Below, one piece after another: positions 1 to 9,599 of a stretch of 64,000 bases of DNA. Source of the DNA: Venturia oleaginea. Its lineage: Eukaryota; Ascomycota; Dothideomycetes; Venturiales; Venturiaceae. Every line of letters begins with the position of its first letter. Position 1 is the first letter of the stretch. The stretch covers positions 2,356,001 through 2,420,000 of the forward strand of contig JABMLP010000001.1 in the NCBI GenBank assembly GCA_013176395.1, in the 5' to 3' direction. The translations under genes and the position numbers were made by a program. The notes under the pieces are model-generated. The model did not search any database and had not been told where the DNA came from. It saw nothing but the letters and a program-made list of their open reading frames with translations.

Positions 1-2481
1 AAGCAGTCAAGTCCGTCGACGCCACCACTTACGAGAACATCACCACCTGCGTTGATGTATGCAACCGCAGTGACTGCCACCACGCTTGCGTCCCAGCCCT
101 CGCTTGCAGCCAAGTCGCTGAGGGCAAGACCATGGATCCTATGCGTATCACTTCAATGAACGTCCCCAAAGGCACCAACTGCTACGCGTTCTACACTCAG
201 ACTTGCAGATCCGGCTTTGCGCCGGTCATTCAAGTCGTTGGAGGACAACCATCACCGCCGATTCTCAAGGTCTACGAATCATTCTACTGTGTCCCAAGCT
301 CATTGGATAAAGACCCACGCGTTGATATTTGTGTTGATGTGTGCGACCACGTCGGCTGTCACAAGAATTTATGTGCCCAAGGAGCTGTGTGTACTCAGCC
401 CTCAAAGGATCTCAGCCGGCCAATTTTCTCGATGACCATTCTAAAAGGTCAACACTGCTATGTTTACACCGGTCTGAAATGTGAAGACAGACAGTTTGTT
501 ATCCGTGGTGGAAACCCTTCTCCAAAGCTACTGAAAGACTACCAAACCTATAACTGTTTCTCGGATAACGAAGAAGACGCCCAGAACATTATCTCCCGCG
601 CAGATCCCACCGAATCTGCTCCTGTCAAAGTTGCCGATGTCTGCGTCGATATGTGCGATCACGTCAGCTGCTACACCCATCTATGTGCTCCAGTCGACAA
701 ATGCACTCAAGCTACACGAGATCTAAGCTTACCAATCAAGTCAATGACAGTTCAAAAAGGCCACCATTGCTTTGTCTTCACCGGTCTGACTTGCGGAGGT
801 CTGGCTCAGTACGTTGAAGGAGGCAAGCCATCACCAGCATTCCGCCCCGGCTACGACTTCCACACCTACAAGTGTTTCGACCAAGTTCAATCGACTAGAA
901 ATGAAAATCTTACTGCCATCATCCCGCGGGCTGATCTAGCAGAGCTTTACGTCCTGCCTTCGATATGCGTTGACGTCTGCGATCACCTAGGTTGTCATCG
1001 GGGACTCTGTGGAACTCCTGGTACTTGCAAGCAAGCGACCATGGATCTCAGTTTGCCCATCACATTAATGGTCATCCCTAAGAATTACGACTGCGACGTC
1101 TTCACGAGCCTCACCTGCCATGGCGATACGCAGAATATTTTGGGAGCCCAGCCATCACCGAAGATGCTCCATGACTACCACTCCTACTCTTGCTGGCGCG
1201 CGGCTGGAGGCACTAAACGTGAAGAAGATAATGTGAGTGGCTTAATAGTTCCCATCGTAAACGAAATGAATTAACTGCCGGCAATTTTGAAATTGAAGTT
1301 GCCAGCAATTTGGCGATATCGATATCTGATCGGAATGCTTTCCGTTGCTAACAATGTCACAGGTAGTCAAAGCAATCGCCGCTCGTGCCAACGATGAACC
1401 GACTTTGGTCTTTTCCTCAACTTCGGAAGATCAGTGTGCCGGCGCACCAAAAGACTGGATCCCCTTCGCGAGATGTGACCACACAGCTTGCATTACAGGA
1501 TGCATGAAACCTGGACCGACCTGCTATGATCCCGCCACATTTCATGGCGAACCCAACGGCCCCATCACTGATGTGAAAGTTCCAGAAGGACACCATTGTT
1601 TTGCTTTCACGAGTACCCTGGGTTGCAACGGCACTTCCCAGGAGTTCATCGGAGGTACTCCGCCAACTCCACCATTACAAACAGAGCTCTTCTCCTTTTC
1701 ATGTCTAGAGATGGGTCAATTTCCTCGGTTTCCTCTGATTCCTCAGCCGAATCTCACATCTCGGGCCGAGAACGCAGACATCCCTGGTATGATAGTCGCC
1801 GACTCCTGCGATGCTGCGCCGAAAGGCTGGATGTCTTTCAAGGTTTGCGATTCTGATGGCTGTGTTTCAGGTTGTCTAGATCCCATGGCTGACGGCTGCG
1901 GTTCGCTCGAAACCTTCAGTGGGGAGTCTCGAGGCAATATCATCAGTCTAGTAACTCCCGCAGACACCATCTGCTGGGTGTACAAAAACACCTCCTGCAA
2001 GAGACCTTGGCTGATTTCTGGCCCAGCCCGTCCAGAACTTGTCGTGAAGTACAATGCCCACAGTTTCCAGTGCAGAATGCAGAGAACTGGTGTTCCTCCC
2101 TCTCACACTGTACCAGATGCTCCTGCTCCAACAATTACAGCAACCTGCACCGACTCTGATCCGATGCCTGTTCATCTCTGCGACGCGCAAGGCTGCTTCG
2201 ACGTTTGCGCGACCAAAAACTGTGCTAAAATGGAATATCTTGGAGAGCCTAGGGGTCCACGCATCAAAAGCCTCTTTGCTCCCAAGGGCCACACTTGTTA
2301 TACTTACTCGACGCCGGATTGCACACTAGCTGATCCGGGCTGGACAGCTATTGAGGCTATTTGGGGAGATCAGCCCCCAAAGAGGGACTTTGGTGGCATA
2401 TATTTTTCTTACTGGTGCGGGAAAAATGGTGAGGTGGCTCCTAATGTTTTTCAAGGGATAGTAGCTGTACCTTCAGGTTGA
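1..2481 (+). CDS. Cysteine-rich seven-module repeat protein (5' end outside window)
   Basis: Coding runs from the left edge (codons in frame from base 3) to 1232, then after an intron at 1233-1362 (GTGAGT donor, GCTAAC at 1348-1353, CAG acceptor, phase 0) to a TGA at 2479-2481. The product is seven copies of one module of about 75-95 residues. Each has a Cys-x3-Cys-(D/N)-x3-Cys-x3-Cys start, a middle block resembling SM-x-x-PKG-x-x-C, a G-x-x-PSP stretch and a last aromatic-rich Cys. Four modules precede the intron and three follow it. Linkers between modules carry a recurring Arg-Ala followed by Asp, Glu or Asn. The even Cys pattern suggests disulphide-bonded extracellular domains, but the signal peptide would lie outside the window. 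I do not recognise the family. The repeats and the splice phase are seen directly; secretion is inference. Confidence 0.8.
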
Positions 2482-2878
2482 GGAGAGATCTATATTTAGA
2501 AGTATGGGATTGAATTGAAGTTGAAAAGGCTGGAGAGAAAGTTGCGTGTTATCATATGGGTGGTAGAAGTTGATTGATGGTTCAGGTCTCCAATCAGAGT
2601 AGTTTACTAATGTGACTCCGTTTACTCCTCGATACTACGAAGCAAAATGTCTTGAGATAAAGCTCTACTTCTTTGAAAGTTGATACATCAGACCGCGTTC
2701 AAATCATTATTGTATAACCAACCTATAAGAACTTACACGAAAGTATCCTGTTAACTTTTTTCTTCAACTTTTTTTTCTCCTCTACAGTAGGTACCTAGAC
2801 TACCAATCCATTCCTACCTCTAGTCCTCCTACCTCTAGTCAACCCCAAAAGCTTAGGTATAAAAGACCATTCCGAGTA
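2482..2878. other. Intergenic, 3' flank of the repeat-protein gene
   Basis: AT-rich sequence with pyrimidine runs and a short direct repeat of CCTACCTCTAGTC near 2815-2840. No open frame or RNA gene is evident. It ends at the insertion site of the retrotransposon. Confidence 0.5.
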
Positions 2879-2883
2879 CATAA
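2879..2883. repeat. Target-site duplication CATAA, left copy
   Basis: CATAA directly abuts the left LTR and recurs directly after the right LTR at 8462-8466. A 5-bp duplication is what Ty3/gypsy integrases generate, and an undisturbed pair shows that both element ends are original. Confidence 0.85.
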
Positions 2884-3059
2884 TATTACGGGACGGTAGC
2901 TGGAAAGACGCAGCATACTCGTAGCCAAAGATTGTTTAGATTCAGTTAAGGAGTGAAGGTATCTACAAACAGAGAACCTCAATGAGGTTCTTTCTCTATA
3001 CTAGGCTCAATCAGGCTTAGGCTCTTAGCCTATACCAACCATGGGCCATGCCCATAACA
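2884..3059 (-). repeat. 3' LTR (176 bp)
   Basis: Matches 8286-8461 base for base by eye. In element sense it begins TGTTATGGGC and ends CCCGTAATA, bounded by the CATAA duplication outside and the polypurine tract inside. Confidence 0.95.
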
Positions 3060-3062
3060 TTA

Positions 3063-3073
3063 CCCCCCTCCTT
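3063..3073 (-). other. Polypurine tract for plus-strand priming
   Basis: In element sense this reads AAGGAGGGGGG and lies three bases before the 3' LTR, the expected position for the second-strand primer. The pol stop codon overlaps its 5' end. Confidence 0.85.
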
Positions 3074-6000
3074 ACCGGGTGTGCAGGACTAAAGAGGGTG
3101 TGGTAGGTGGGATAATCAAACAGACAAACGCCATACATCGCTTCTGCCAGCTTGTAGCAGATTCGAAGGCGCTGGCCACCGCTACTCGGTTTCTTCGGGC
3201 CCCTGTTTGAGCTCCTACATCTTCGCCGACACCGTCGCCCTTGCCATACTCTGCCTCGAAGCGGTCTAAGTCCTCGACTTCTGTAAATAATGAACGTGGC
3301 TGCCAATCGGGATCTGCATAGCCTTTCCATTTAATTAATAACTGACGAACCCAGCCTCGCCCAACCCGTTTCTTCTCTGCGCGAAGTATACGTTCTACTT
3401 CAAACTCAGCCTCTGTTTCTTCGGTTTGAGGCACTAATGGTGGCGGCTGGGTATCATCGGATTCTTGTGAGGGCAGTGTGTCGGTTGCGGCTCGGCGGAG
3501 TAGGTCAACGTGGAAACGGTTATGGATACCACTTGGCAGGTCAGCCAGCTCGTATACCATCGGGGAGATCTGGTTCTCGACAGTGTATTTGGCTTGCGTC
3601 CACGACAGTTTCTTTGATAGTTGCGGAGTATTGATATTCCTAAGGTTCAACCAGACTTTGTCGCCCTTTTTTAACGTTTCGGCAGCTTGACGTGACCTGT
3701 TGGCGTCGTTCTCCATCTTCTGCTGGGACCAGGCCATCGCTGCCTGTGCATATTCTTGTGCCTCTTCTATTCGTTGCACAAAGGTCTCGGCATCGGCTGT
3801 TGGTGAGTTACTGGGTGAGATTCGTTGTACTTTCTGGATTGGTTCCGCATGGTAGCCGTGGGTTAGATAGAATGGACTCATCCCTGTGACTGAAGAGTCA
3901 CGATTGTTCAGTGCTAACATAGCCGTAGGTAGTAGCGTTGGCCAGTCTAGTTGGGAGTATGCGATGAAGGCGCGGAGATAGCGTAGAACTTCCTGGTTCA
4001 TACGCTCGGTCGCGCCATCGGTCTGTGGATGAAAGGCTGTAGAGAGTCTCTGCTCAATCTTTGTAAGTTCGCAAAGCTTCCTCCAAAAACGACCTGTCCA
4101 ATTGCTGCCTCTGTCCGACGTCAATGCCATGGGAAATCCGTGGTAGCGATAGTGGCATTGTAAGAACCTTTTCGCGCACTCTTTGGCGCTCATTGTAGTC
4201 ATAGCCTCCAACGTAACACTTTTGAGGAGGCGATCTGTGATAACCATGAGGTATTTTGGGCCGTTTTCCTCCGCGGGCAAATCAGTCATGAAATCGATTG
4301 ATAGCTCGCTGTGGAAGCGGGCCGGGATTGGAAGTGGTTTCAGAAGACCTCGCTTCTTATCACGCCATATTCCTGTTCTCCCACAAACGTCGCAATTACG
4401 TACAAACTGCCGGACTGTCTTGTATTGTTGGGGCCAAAAGAAACTTCTGGATAGAATCGCAAGCGTGCTATCTCTCCCTGGGTGTCCAGTAACATGGGAA
4501 TCGTGAGTTTGTTGGACCAGCGTTGTTCGCAGCGGTTCCCAATCTGGTACCCATAGGATCCCTCTTCTCGTGACCGCGCCGTGGTCGTCTACTTCGCATT
4601 CGGGTAGCTGTACCGACAACTTGAGCTCTGGAGGAAAGGAACGTTCGCCAGTAACTATAGCCGTATGAATAGCTTCGTAGGATTGGTCCTCTGCTATTGC
4701 GCGATCCCAGAGAAGTTGTAACTCTGGTTTCTCGAAAAGATCGCATCCTTTTGCAACTGACCGGTTTTGACCGTACCTAGTAGTGGACCGGTGTTGACCG
4801 TTTTCGGCAGTCAGCTGGTGTCGACCGTCCAGTCCAGCATTTTGCTGGGGCTCCCGTATAACGTCCCATGTACTATTGGATGTATTCGGTGTATTGACTG
4901 GGCAGATAAGGGCTTGTATTGCGATTGTTTCGGTCGTCCTCTCGGAAAGAGGAGGAAGCCATTCGTCCTTGATCAACTGGGCCACTCGCCCTTGTAGTCT
5001 CTCGTCGTTCTTGTCATGTGGCATATCTTGATGTCTTCTTGATAGTGCGTCTGGTCTTTGCGCTAGTTTTCCGGCGCGAAATTCCAGCTGGAATTGGTAC
5101 TCAGATAGAATTAGCGACCATCTTGCTTGTCTCTCTGACAAACGCTGCGCTGTCATAAAGTAGCGGAGATTCTTGTGATCGGTAAGGACTTTGAAAGGTG
5201 CTGCAACACTGCGTAGTTCTCCTCTCCAGTGTTCAATGGACTTGATTACTGCCAGTAATTCTTTATCGTGGATCTCGTAGTTACATTCAGCCGCAGTGAG
5301 CTTGCGGGAGAAGTATGCTACTGGTCGTAGTTTTCCTTTCATATCCTTCTGCGACAACGTGCCTCCCAGCGCGTAGCCAGAGCAGTCGCACTCGAGTACC
5401 GTATCCAGGTCTGGATTCCAGTGAGCCAGTATTGGGGCGGAGATGAATAGCTCCTTCAAGACTTGAAAGGCGTTCTCATGTTCTTTGTTCCAGACAAAAG
5501 CGACGGCCTTCCGTGTTAACTTGATTAAGGGGTCGGAGAGCTCTGAGAAGTTGTCGATGAAGTCTCGGTAGAAATTTGCAAAGCCTAGGAAGGAGCGTAC
5601 GCCTGTGACATTGACTGGAGCCTCCCATTCTTTAATCGCGGCAACTTTCTCTGGGTCGACTTTGATCCCTTCTCCTGCAGTGATAATGAACCCCAGATAT
5701 TTGACCTCTTGAACAGCAAACTCGCACTTGCTTAAGTCTAGCCGAAGTCCAGCAGTCTTGAGCTTGGCAAGAATTTGGTTAACCTTAACCATGTGATCCA
5801 GATAGTCGCCGTCGCTCCATATCAAGACATCGTCCATGTAGGCTGAACAGCAGATATCTAGGGATTCCCGTAGGACTCCGTTGATGTATCGTTGAAAGCT
5901 CGCGGGTGCGCCAGCTAGTCCGAAGGGGGTAACTAGCCATTCGAATAGTCCAAATCGAGTGCGAAAAGCCGTTTTCCACTCATCGCCGTGCTTGATGCGG

Positions 6001-7193
6001 AGCCGATGAAATGCCGCTCTGACGTCAAGTTTGGTGTACCAACGCGCTGTTGCTAGATTTCGTAGGGTTTCTCGGATTAGTGGCAATGGGTAGCGGTCCG
6101 ATCGAGTGATTCGATTCAGTGCCCGATAGTCTACACACATCCGAATGCCTCCACCTGGTTTCCTTACAAATAAGACTGGGGCTGCCGCTGGTGAGTTGCT
6201 GGCGCGTATCCAGCCCTTGTCCATATAGTCCGAAAGTGTTTTTCGTAGGACTAATAGCTCTTCCCTCGACATGCCGTATAATGGGCCCCAAGGAACTTCT
6301 GCCTCGCGACCTTGTTCATCTCGTATCAATTCGATAACGTGATCGCGACCCTCTTGATGGGGCGCGATCTCTCCGTCTTCGTCGTCGAGAAAGGCATCAG
6401 CATGCTCTGCTATTTCTTCTGGTATCTCTTGTCGGATTTCTTCCTCAGTCTTTCTCTGTTTTCTTTCTGCTAACTTGCTTAGGGCCTTGTTGATATCCGA
6501 CATCGAGATAGCCAGCACTTGTGTACCATCCGGTCCATCTCTTCTCAACCGTCGCTGGGCCCTTCCAACAATAGCTGCAAATACAGATCCTGACACTAGA
6601 CAAGCCGCCCGCACGTGAGCGAGCCGGTCTCGCGCTTTGGTGTTCTGTTCTAGCCACCCCTTTTCTCTTACCGTGATGCGCTGGGATCCTTGACCAATAA
6701 GCAGCTTTCTCTTAGCTGCTATATATCGCACCCAGTTTCTCTCTGCCCATGCCTTGCCTAGGATAATAGGGAAGCTCAATCCTTTCACTATATACCCATA
6801 GACTCGCTCTGCTCGACCATCAATGTCGATCGTAGCGTAGGTCATGTGCGTAATACGGAGGTCTTCTCCGTTCTCGTGGCTCTCTTTAGCCAGTGCCAAT
6901 TGTTTGGTGTCAATTGGGATGCGCGGTAGACGATGTGTTTGGACACTCTTCTCGCTGAAAGCAGCATAAGGGAGGCAGCCGTTATCAAAGAAGGATTCGG
7001 TGAAAGAAGTTCCGTTGATCAAGGTATCTATCAAGAAGGGTGTACTTTCCATCCTATCCTTTGCTGCTTTGATTTCTCTTATGCCTGGTAGCTTTGTAAT
7101 GTCTTCGCCATGTACATCTACTTCAGACCCTCGTGCGCGACGATGCACAAGGGTAGCTAGTTTTCCGACTCTGATGAGGCTTCCTGTAGGGAG
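3072..7193 (-). CDS. pol: Retrotransposon Pol: protease, RT, RNase H, integrase, chromodomain
   Basis: The frame is open from 7193 to TAA at 3074-3072, about 1,370 codons, with no ATG of its own near the start (the codon at 7148 is GTG). In order: a protease-like segment with D-N-G in place of the usual D-S/T-G and an ILGKAW motif; reverse transcriptase with YMDD; RNase H beginning LECDCSGYALGG; integrase with an HHCC zinc-binding module and the DDE core (SIDFMTDLP, TSDRGSNW, TDGATERMNQE); and a chromodomain with VERIL and LIKWKGY near the C-terminus. The frame is -1 relative to gag and overlaps its end by about 37 nt, so a Gag-Pol fusion by -1 frameshifting is likely. The D-N-G protease motif is unusual. 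Chromodomains of this class direct integration to marked chromatin. Confidence 0.95.
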   Translation of the reverse strand, partial: LPTGSLIRVGKLATLVHRRARGSEVDVHGEDITKLPGIREIKAAKDRMESTPFLIDTLINGTSFTESFFDNGCLPYAAFSEKSVQTHRLPRIPIDTKQLALAKESHENGEDLRITHMTYATIDIDGRAERVYGYIVKGLSFPIILGKAWAERNWVRYIAAKRKLLIGQGSQRITVREKGWLEQNTKARDRLAHVRAACLVSGSVFAAIVGRAQRRLRRDGPDGTQVLAISMSDINKALSKLAERKQRKTEEEIRQEIPEEIAEHADAFLDDEDGEIAPHQEGRDHVIELIRDEQGREAEVPWGPLYGMSREELLVLRKTLSDYMDKGWIRASNSPAAAPVLFVRKPGGGIRMCVDYRALNRITRSDRYPLPLIRETLRNLATARWYTKLDVRAAFHRLRIKHGDEWKTAFRTRFGLFEWLVTPFGLAGAPASFQRYINGVLRESLDICCSAYMDDVLIWSDGDYLDHMVKVNQILAKLKTAGLRLDLSKCEFAVQEVKYLGFIITAGEGIKVDPEKVAAIKEWEAPVNVTGVRSFLGFANFYRDFIDNFSELSDPLIKLTRKAVAFVWNKEHENAFQVLKELFISAPILAHWNPDLDTVLECDCSGYALGGTLSQKDMKGKLRPVAYFSRKLTAAECNYEIHDKELLAVIKSIEHWRGELRSVAAPFKVLTDHKNLRYFMTAQRLSERQARWSLILSEYQFQLEFRAGKLAQRPDALSRRHQDMPHDKNDERLQGRVAQLIKDEWLPPLSERTTETIAIQALICPVNTPNTSNSTWDVIREPQQNAGLDGRHQLTAENGQHRSTTRYGQNRSVAKGCDLFEKPELQLLWDRAIAEDQSYEAIHTAIVTGERSFPPELKLSVQLPECEVDDHGAVTRRGILWVPDWEPLRTTLVQQTHDSHVTGHPGRDSTLAILSRSFFWPQQYKTVRQFVRNCDVCGRTGIWRDKKRGLLKPLPIPARFHSELSIDFMTDLPAEENGPKYLMVITDRLLKSVTLEAMTTMSAKECAKRFLQCHYRYHGFPMALTSDRGSNWTGRFWRKLCELTKIEQRLSTAFHPQTDGATERMNQEVLRYLRAFIAYSQLDWPTLLPTAMLALNNRDSSVTGMSPFYLTHGYHAEPIQKVQRISPSNSPTADAETFVQRIEEAQEYAQAAMAWSQQKMENDANRSRQAAETLKKGDKVWLNLRNINTPQLSKKLSWTQAKYTVENQISPMVYELADLPSGIHNRFHVDLLRRAATDTLPSQESDDTQPPPLVPQTEETEAEFEVERILRAEKKRVGRGWVRQLLIKWKGYADPDWQPRSLFTEVEDLDRFEAEYGKGDGVGEDVGAQTGARRNRVAVASAFESATSWQKRCMAFVCLIIPPTTPSLVLHTR

Positions 7194-8251
7194 TCATCGG
7201 TATGCTGTGTGATTACCGCAGTGACCTGAGTCTTTGGACGTGTTGCTGGTCGGAATTCGCATACGTTCGGGTGGTGCTTGGGCTTCTTACAGCGCCCGCA
7301 TTTGCCCGCTTGTATAAGTGCCAAGAACTCTGTTTGGGATCGCCATTTCGCTCTAGGTCGTCGGTCCTTCTTCGCATCCTTTCCGAGTGTATCGACCCGA
7401 GCTATCAGTGCTGCGATCTGCGCTGAAAGGGCGTTGATGCCAGTCATTTCGACATCGCCTTCTGCGTCACGACTGACTGTTTGGGGTGATTGTGGCCTCC
7501 CTCGAGTCGTTGGCGTCTCCTTATCCGTACTTGGATAGCGGCGTTGGTGGGATAGAGCCTCTGTCTTCGTCGCGAAGTACTGTACATCTTTTACGTAAGT
7601 GTCGTAGTCGTCCCTGGACAATCGCACTGATTTCAAGGTCTGTTGGAGGGAGTAGTTGAGCGCGTTGTTCATGATAGTGATCTTTGAGGCTCTTTGCGGC
7701 GCTAGGGATCCAGCTTGCGATGTCAGTTGTTCGAACTGCTGGCGGAAGTCTTCGAACGGTTGTCTGCTGCCTTGGCTAATCTTGTTCAGCTCGTCGAGAG
7801 CTTTAGCTTCCGCTTCATGATCTAAGAACTTGTCGTCCATATGCTTGATAAAGGACTCGGGTTCGTAGTTGTCATGTTGCTCTCCATTGCTTAGCCATTG
7901 GATGACGCGTTGTTGTTTCTCTGTCGGAAGCCCGTTGAAGATGTTCGCGCATATTCCTTGATTGCTTCCAAGCTTCCCATTTTCAACAGTGATTTTTGTC
8001 TTGATCTGCCATCTGAACAGCGTGTAGTTGTCTCTTTTCCCGTCCCATTTAGGCCATGCAATAGCTTGTGCACCGGTGTTCCCATCAACACTGACTGCGG
8101 TCAGAGCTGCCACCAATTGTTGTACGGTGTCAGGCGAATTTGCTCGAGCCATTGAGAGTTTGTCGATTCCTTGCGTAATGCTCGCGATTGGGTCGTCGTC
8201 GGTAGTAGGGGTGTAGGTTGTAGGAGTCGATAGGGTACTGTTGCTACGCAT
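7157..8251 (-). CDS. gag: Retrotransposon Gag with zinc knuckle
   Basis: 364 codons from the ATG at 8251; a GTG nine bases upstream is in frame but I prefer the ATG. The central part has the helical retrotransposon-gag character (W-x-G-x-R-x-x-Y near the start, then FxxHMDDKF and FRQQFEQL). Near the C-terminus (about residues 318-331) is one CX2CX4HX4C zinc knuckle for RNA packaging. The ATG is only about 34 nt from the 5' LTR, so the leader is nearly filled by the primer-binding site. The stop TAG lies inside the overlap with pol. Confidence 0.92.
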   Translation of the reverse strand: MRSNSTLSTPTTYTPTTDDDPIASITQGIDKLSMARANSPDTVQQLVAALTAVSVDGNTGAQAIAWPKWDGKRDNYTLFRWQIKTKITVENGKLGSNQGICANIFNGLPTEKQQRVIQWLSNGEQHDNYEPESFIKHMDDKFLDHEAEAKALDELNKISQGSRQPFEDFRQQFEQLTSQAGSLAPQRASKITIMNNALNYSLQQTLKSVRLSRDDYDTYVKDVQYFATKTEALSHQRRYPSTDKETPTTRGRPQSPQTVSRDAEGDVEMTGINALSAQIAALIARVDTLGKDAKKDRRPRAKWRSQTEFLALIQAGKCGRCKKPKHHPNVCEFRPATRPKTQVTAVITQHTDDSLQEASSESEN

Positions 8252-8274
8252 CAAGTACACCTAGGTTTGTAAAG

Positions 8275-8285
8275 AACTGAATCTA
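8275..8285 (-). other. Primer-binding site complementary to the element's own LTR
   Basis: Directly after the 5' LTR, the sense strand reads TAGATTCAGTT, with no TGG for tRNA-CCA pairing. It is the exact 11-nt reverse complement of AACTGAATCTA inside the 5' LTR (plus 8339-8349). Tf1 and relatives prime reverse transcription by folding the first 11 nt of their RNA onto such a site. This predicts a transcript start at about 8349. Confidence 0.8.
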
Positions 8286-8461
8286 TATTACGGGACGGTA
8301 GCTGGAAAGACGCAGCATACTCGTAGCCAAAGATTGTTTAGATTCAGTTAAGGAGTGAAGGTATCTACAAACAGAGAACCTCAATGAGGTTCTTTCTCTA
8401 TACTAGGCTCAATCAGGCTTAGGCTCTTAGCCTATACCAACCATGGGCCATGCCCATAACA
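8286..8461 (-). repeat. 5' LTR with predicted promoter
   Basis: Same 176 bp as the 3' LTR. If transcription starts at the self-priming sequence (8349), U3 is 8461-8350 and R-U5 is 8349-8286. U3 holds a TATA-like GTATAGAGA at 8403-8395, about 50 nt upstream of that start, and a perfect 9-bp inverted repeat with a 1-nt spacer at 8375-8393. Confidence 0.9.
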
Positions 8462-8466
8462 CATAA
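8462..8466. repeat. Target-site duplication CATAA, right copy
   Basis: Direct repeat of 2879-2883 immediately outside the right LTR. Confidence 0.85.
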
Positions 8467-9599
8467 AAGGGAAACGAAAGATAACATACCAACTCTACAC
8501 GAAAACGGTTACGGAGGAAAATAAGCCAAAGGAAGTTGTTGTACTACTTTTCGAAATTGAAAGGAGAGGGTAATAGATACGTTGGTATGTTGTAAAAAAG
8601 ACAATCGCAATCTCCCTACTATTATAACCTCCGTAAATAGAAACCTTAGCGCTAAGCCTACTCTCTTGGTTTTATCTTTGTCACGTTTGACCTTGGACTT
8701 GACTTGGAAGCATGACTTGAATTCTATGGGATGTGCGAAGTTGTAAGGATGAGGAGCTAACTAAGAGGTAGAGACGAGTCTAAGTACTTGCGACCAGTCT
8801 CGCGCTAGACCTGATCGAGCAGAACCACCACATTTAACTACGTTTAACTGCATTCGAATACCAACATAGTTCGATCATGACAATCTTGCGCTGCCCCAAT
8901 GAAATACTGTTGAAACATCTCGGGATAGGGGCGTCTTGGCATCTGACGAGATTTCAATGTATGGAGAGAACTGCACGAGGCTTCAATTGAGAGGCGATGA
9001 AGCCACCTAATATACAGAAGATTGACGCTTTAACATGACCCCTTAATCTATCTCTCTGAAACGCCAATGTACGCCAATCTTGTCAGCATCACGTCATGTT
9101 CAGACAATGACCTCATAATTTCACTTCTAGTGTATATAGTCAGGCTTTTATGCCATCACTTGGGAGAGTAAGCCATTCAATCTTTTCTTCCCTCCACAAG
9201 CTGTTTCTAAGTCTTCAATGAATACTTTCCTGCACAGCCCTTATTTTATCAAATACTTGGGTTACGAGTACGTACCCCTAAAACTTCGGAAAAGTAAAGA
9301 CTAGGATGATGACGTCCAAAGGTAAGATACAAAGTAGTTGTGTTGTATGCCCCAATAGTACATCTCCGCGCATTCTGTTAGGTTTGCTTTGCGGTTTGCT
9401 TTGGCTTGCATGGTTATTGGGATTACGAGTGCTGAGTTTGAATTAGAGAAATTGGGCTGGTGTCGAAGTTTGGTGTTATATCGACGTCTGTCGGTGGTTC
9501 GGTGGAGGGGGTTAAGGGGAGTTCCATGGCTACACCTGGACCAGTGAAGAGGGCTTGGAGGATTCTGTCTCTTGGGGTGACCGAGCTTGGGCTGGTTGT
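8467..9599. other. Gene-poor intergenic stretch
   Basis: AT-rich, with no long open frame on either strand. Its one notable content is a promoter-and-leader-like block at 9110-9246, which recurs at 58984-59119 (separate entry). Confidence 0.5.
9110..9246 (+). repeat. Duplicated promoter/leader block, copy A
   Basis: About 137 bp that recurs, diverged, at 58984-59119. It contains a TATA-like TGTATATAG at 9131, the pyrimidine-rich leader TCTTTTCTTCCCTCCACAAG, and an ATG at 9218 starting MNTFLHSPY in both copies. The copies differ by a 17-bp indel and scattered changes. The reading frame dies soon after the shared part in both. It looks like the 5' end of a duplicated gene or element whose body has been lost. 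Confidence 0.6.

Larger units (their letters stand above)
2884..8461 (-). mobile_element. Complete Ty3/gypsy LTR retrotransposon, chromovirus type, self-priming
   Basis: A 5,578-bp element read on the minus strand. Order in sense direction: 5' LTR, self-complementary primer-binding site, gag, pol (protease, reverse transcriptase, RNase H, integrase, chromodomain), polypurine tract, 3' LTR. The LTRs are 176 bp, start TGTTA and end TAATA in element sense, and show no difference by eye. gag and pol are open, with pol in the -1 frame. The chromodomain and the 11-nt primer site complementary to the LTR place it near the Tf1/sushi group of chromoviruses. Identical LTRs and open frames imply recent insertion and possible activity. 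It sits between the repeat-protein gene and a gene-poor stretch. Confidence 0.95.
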
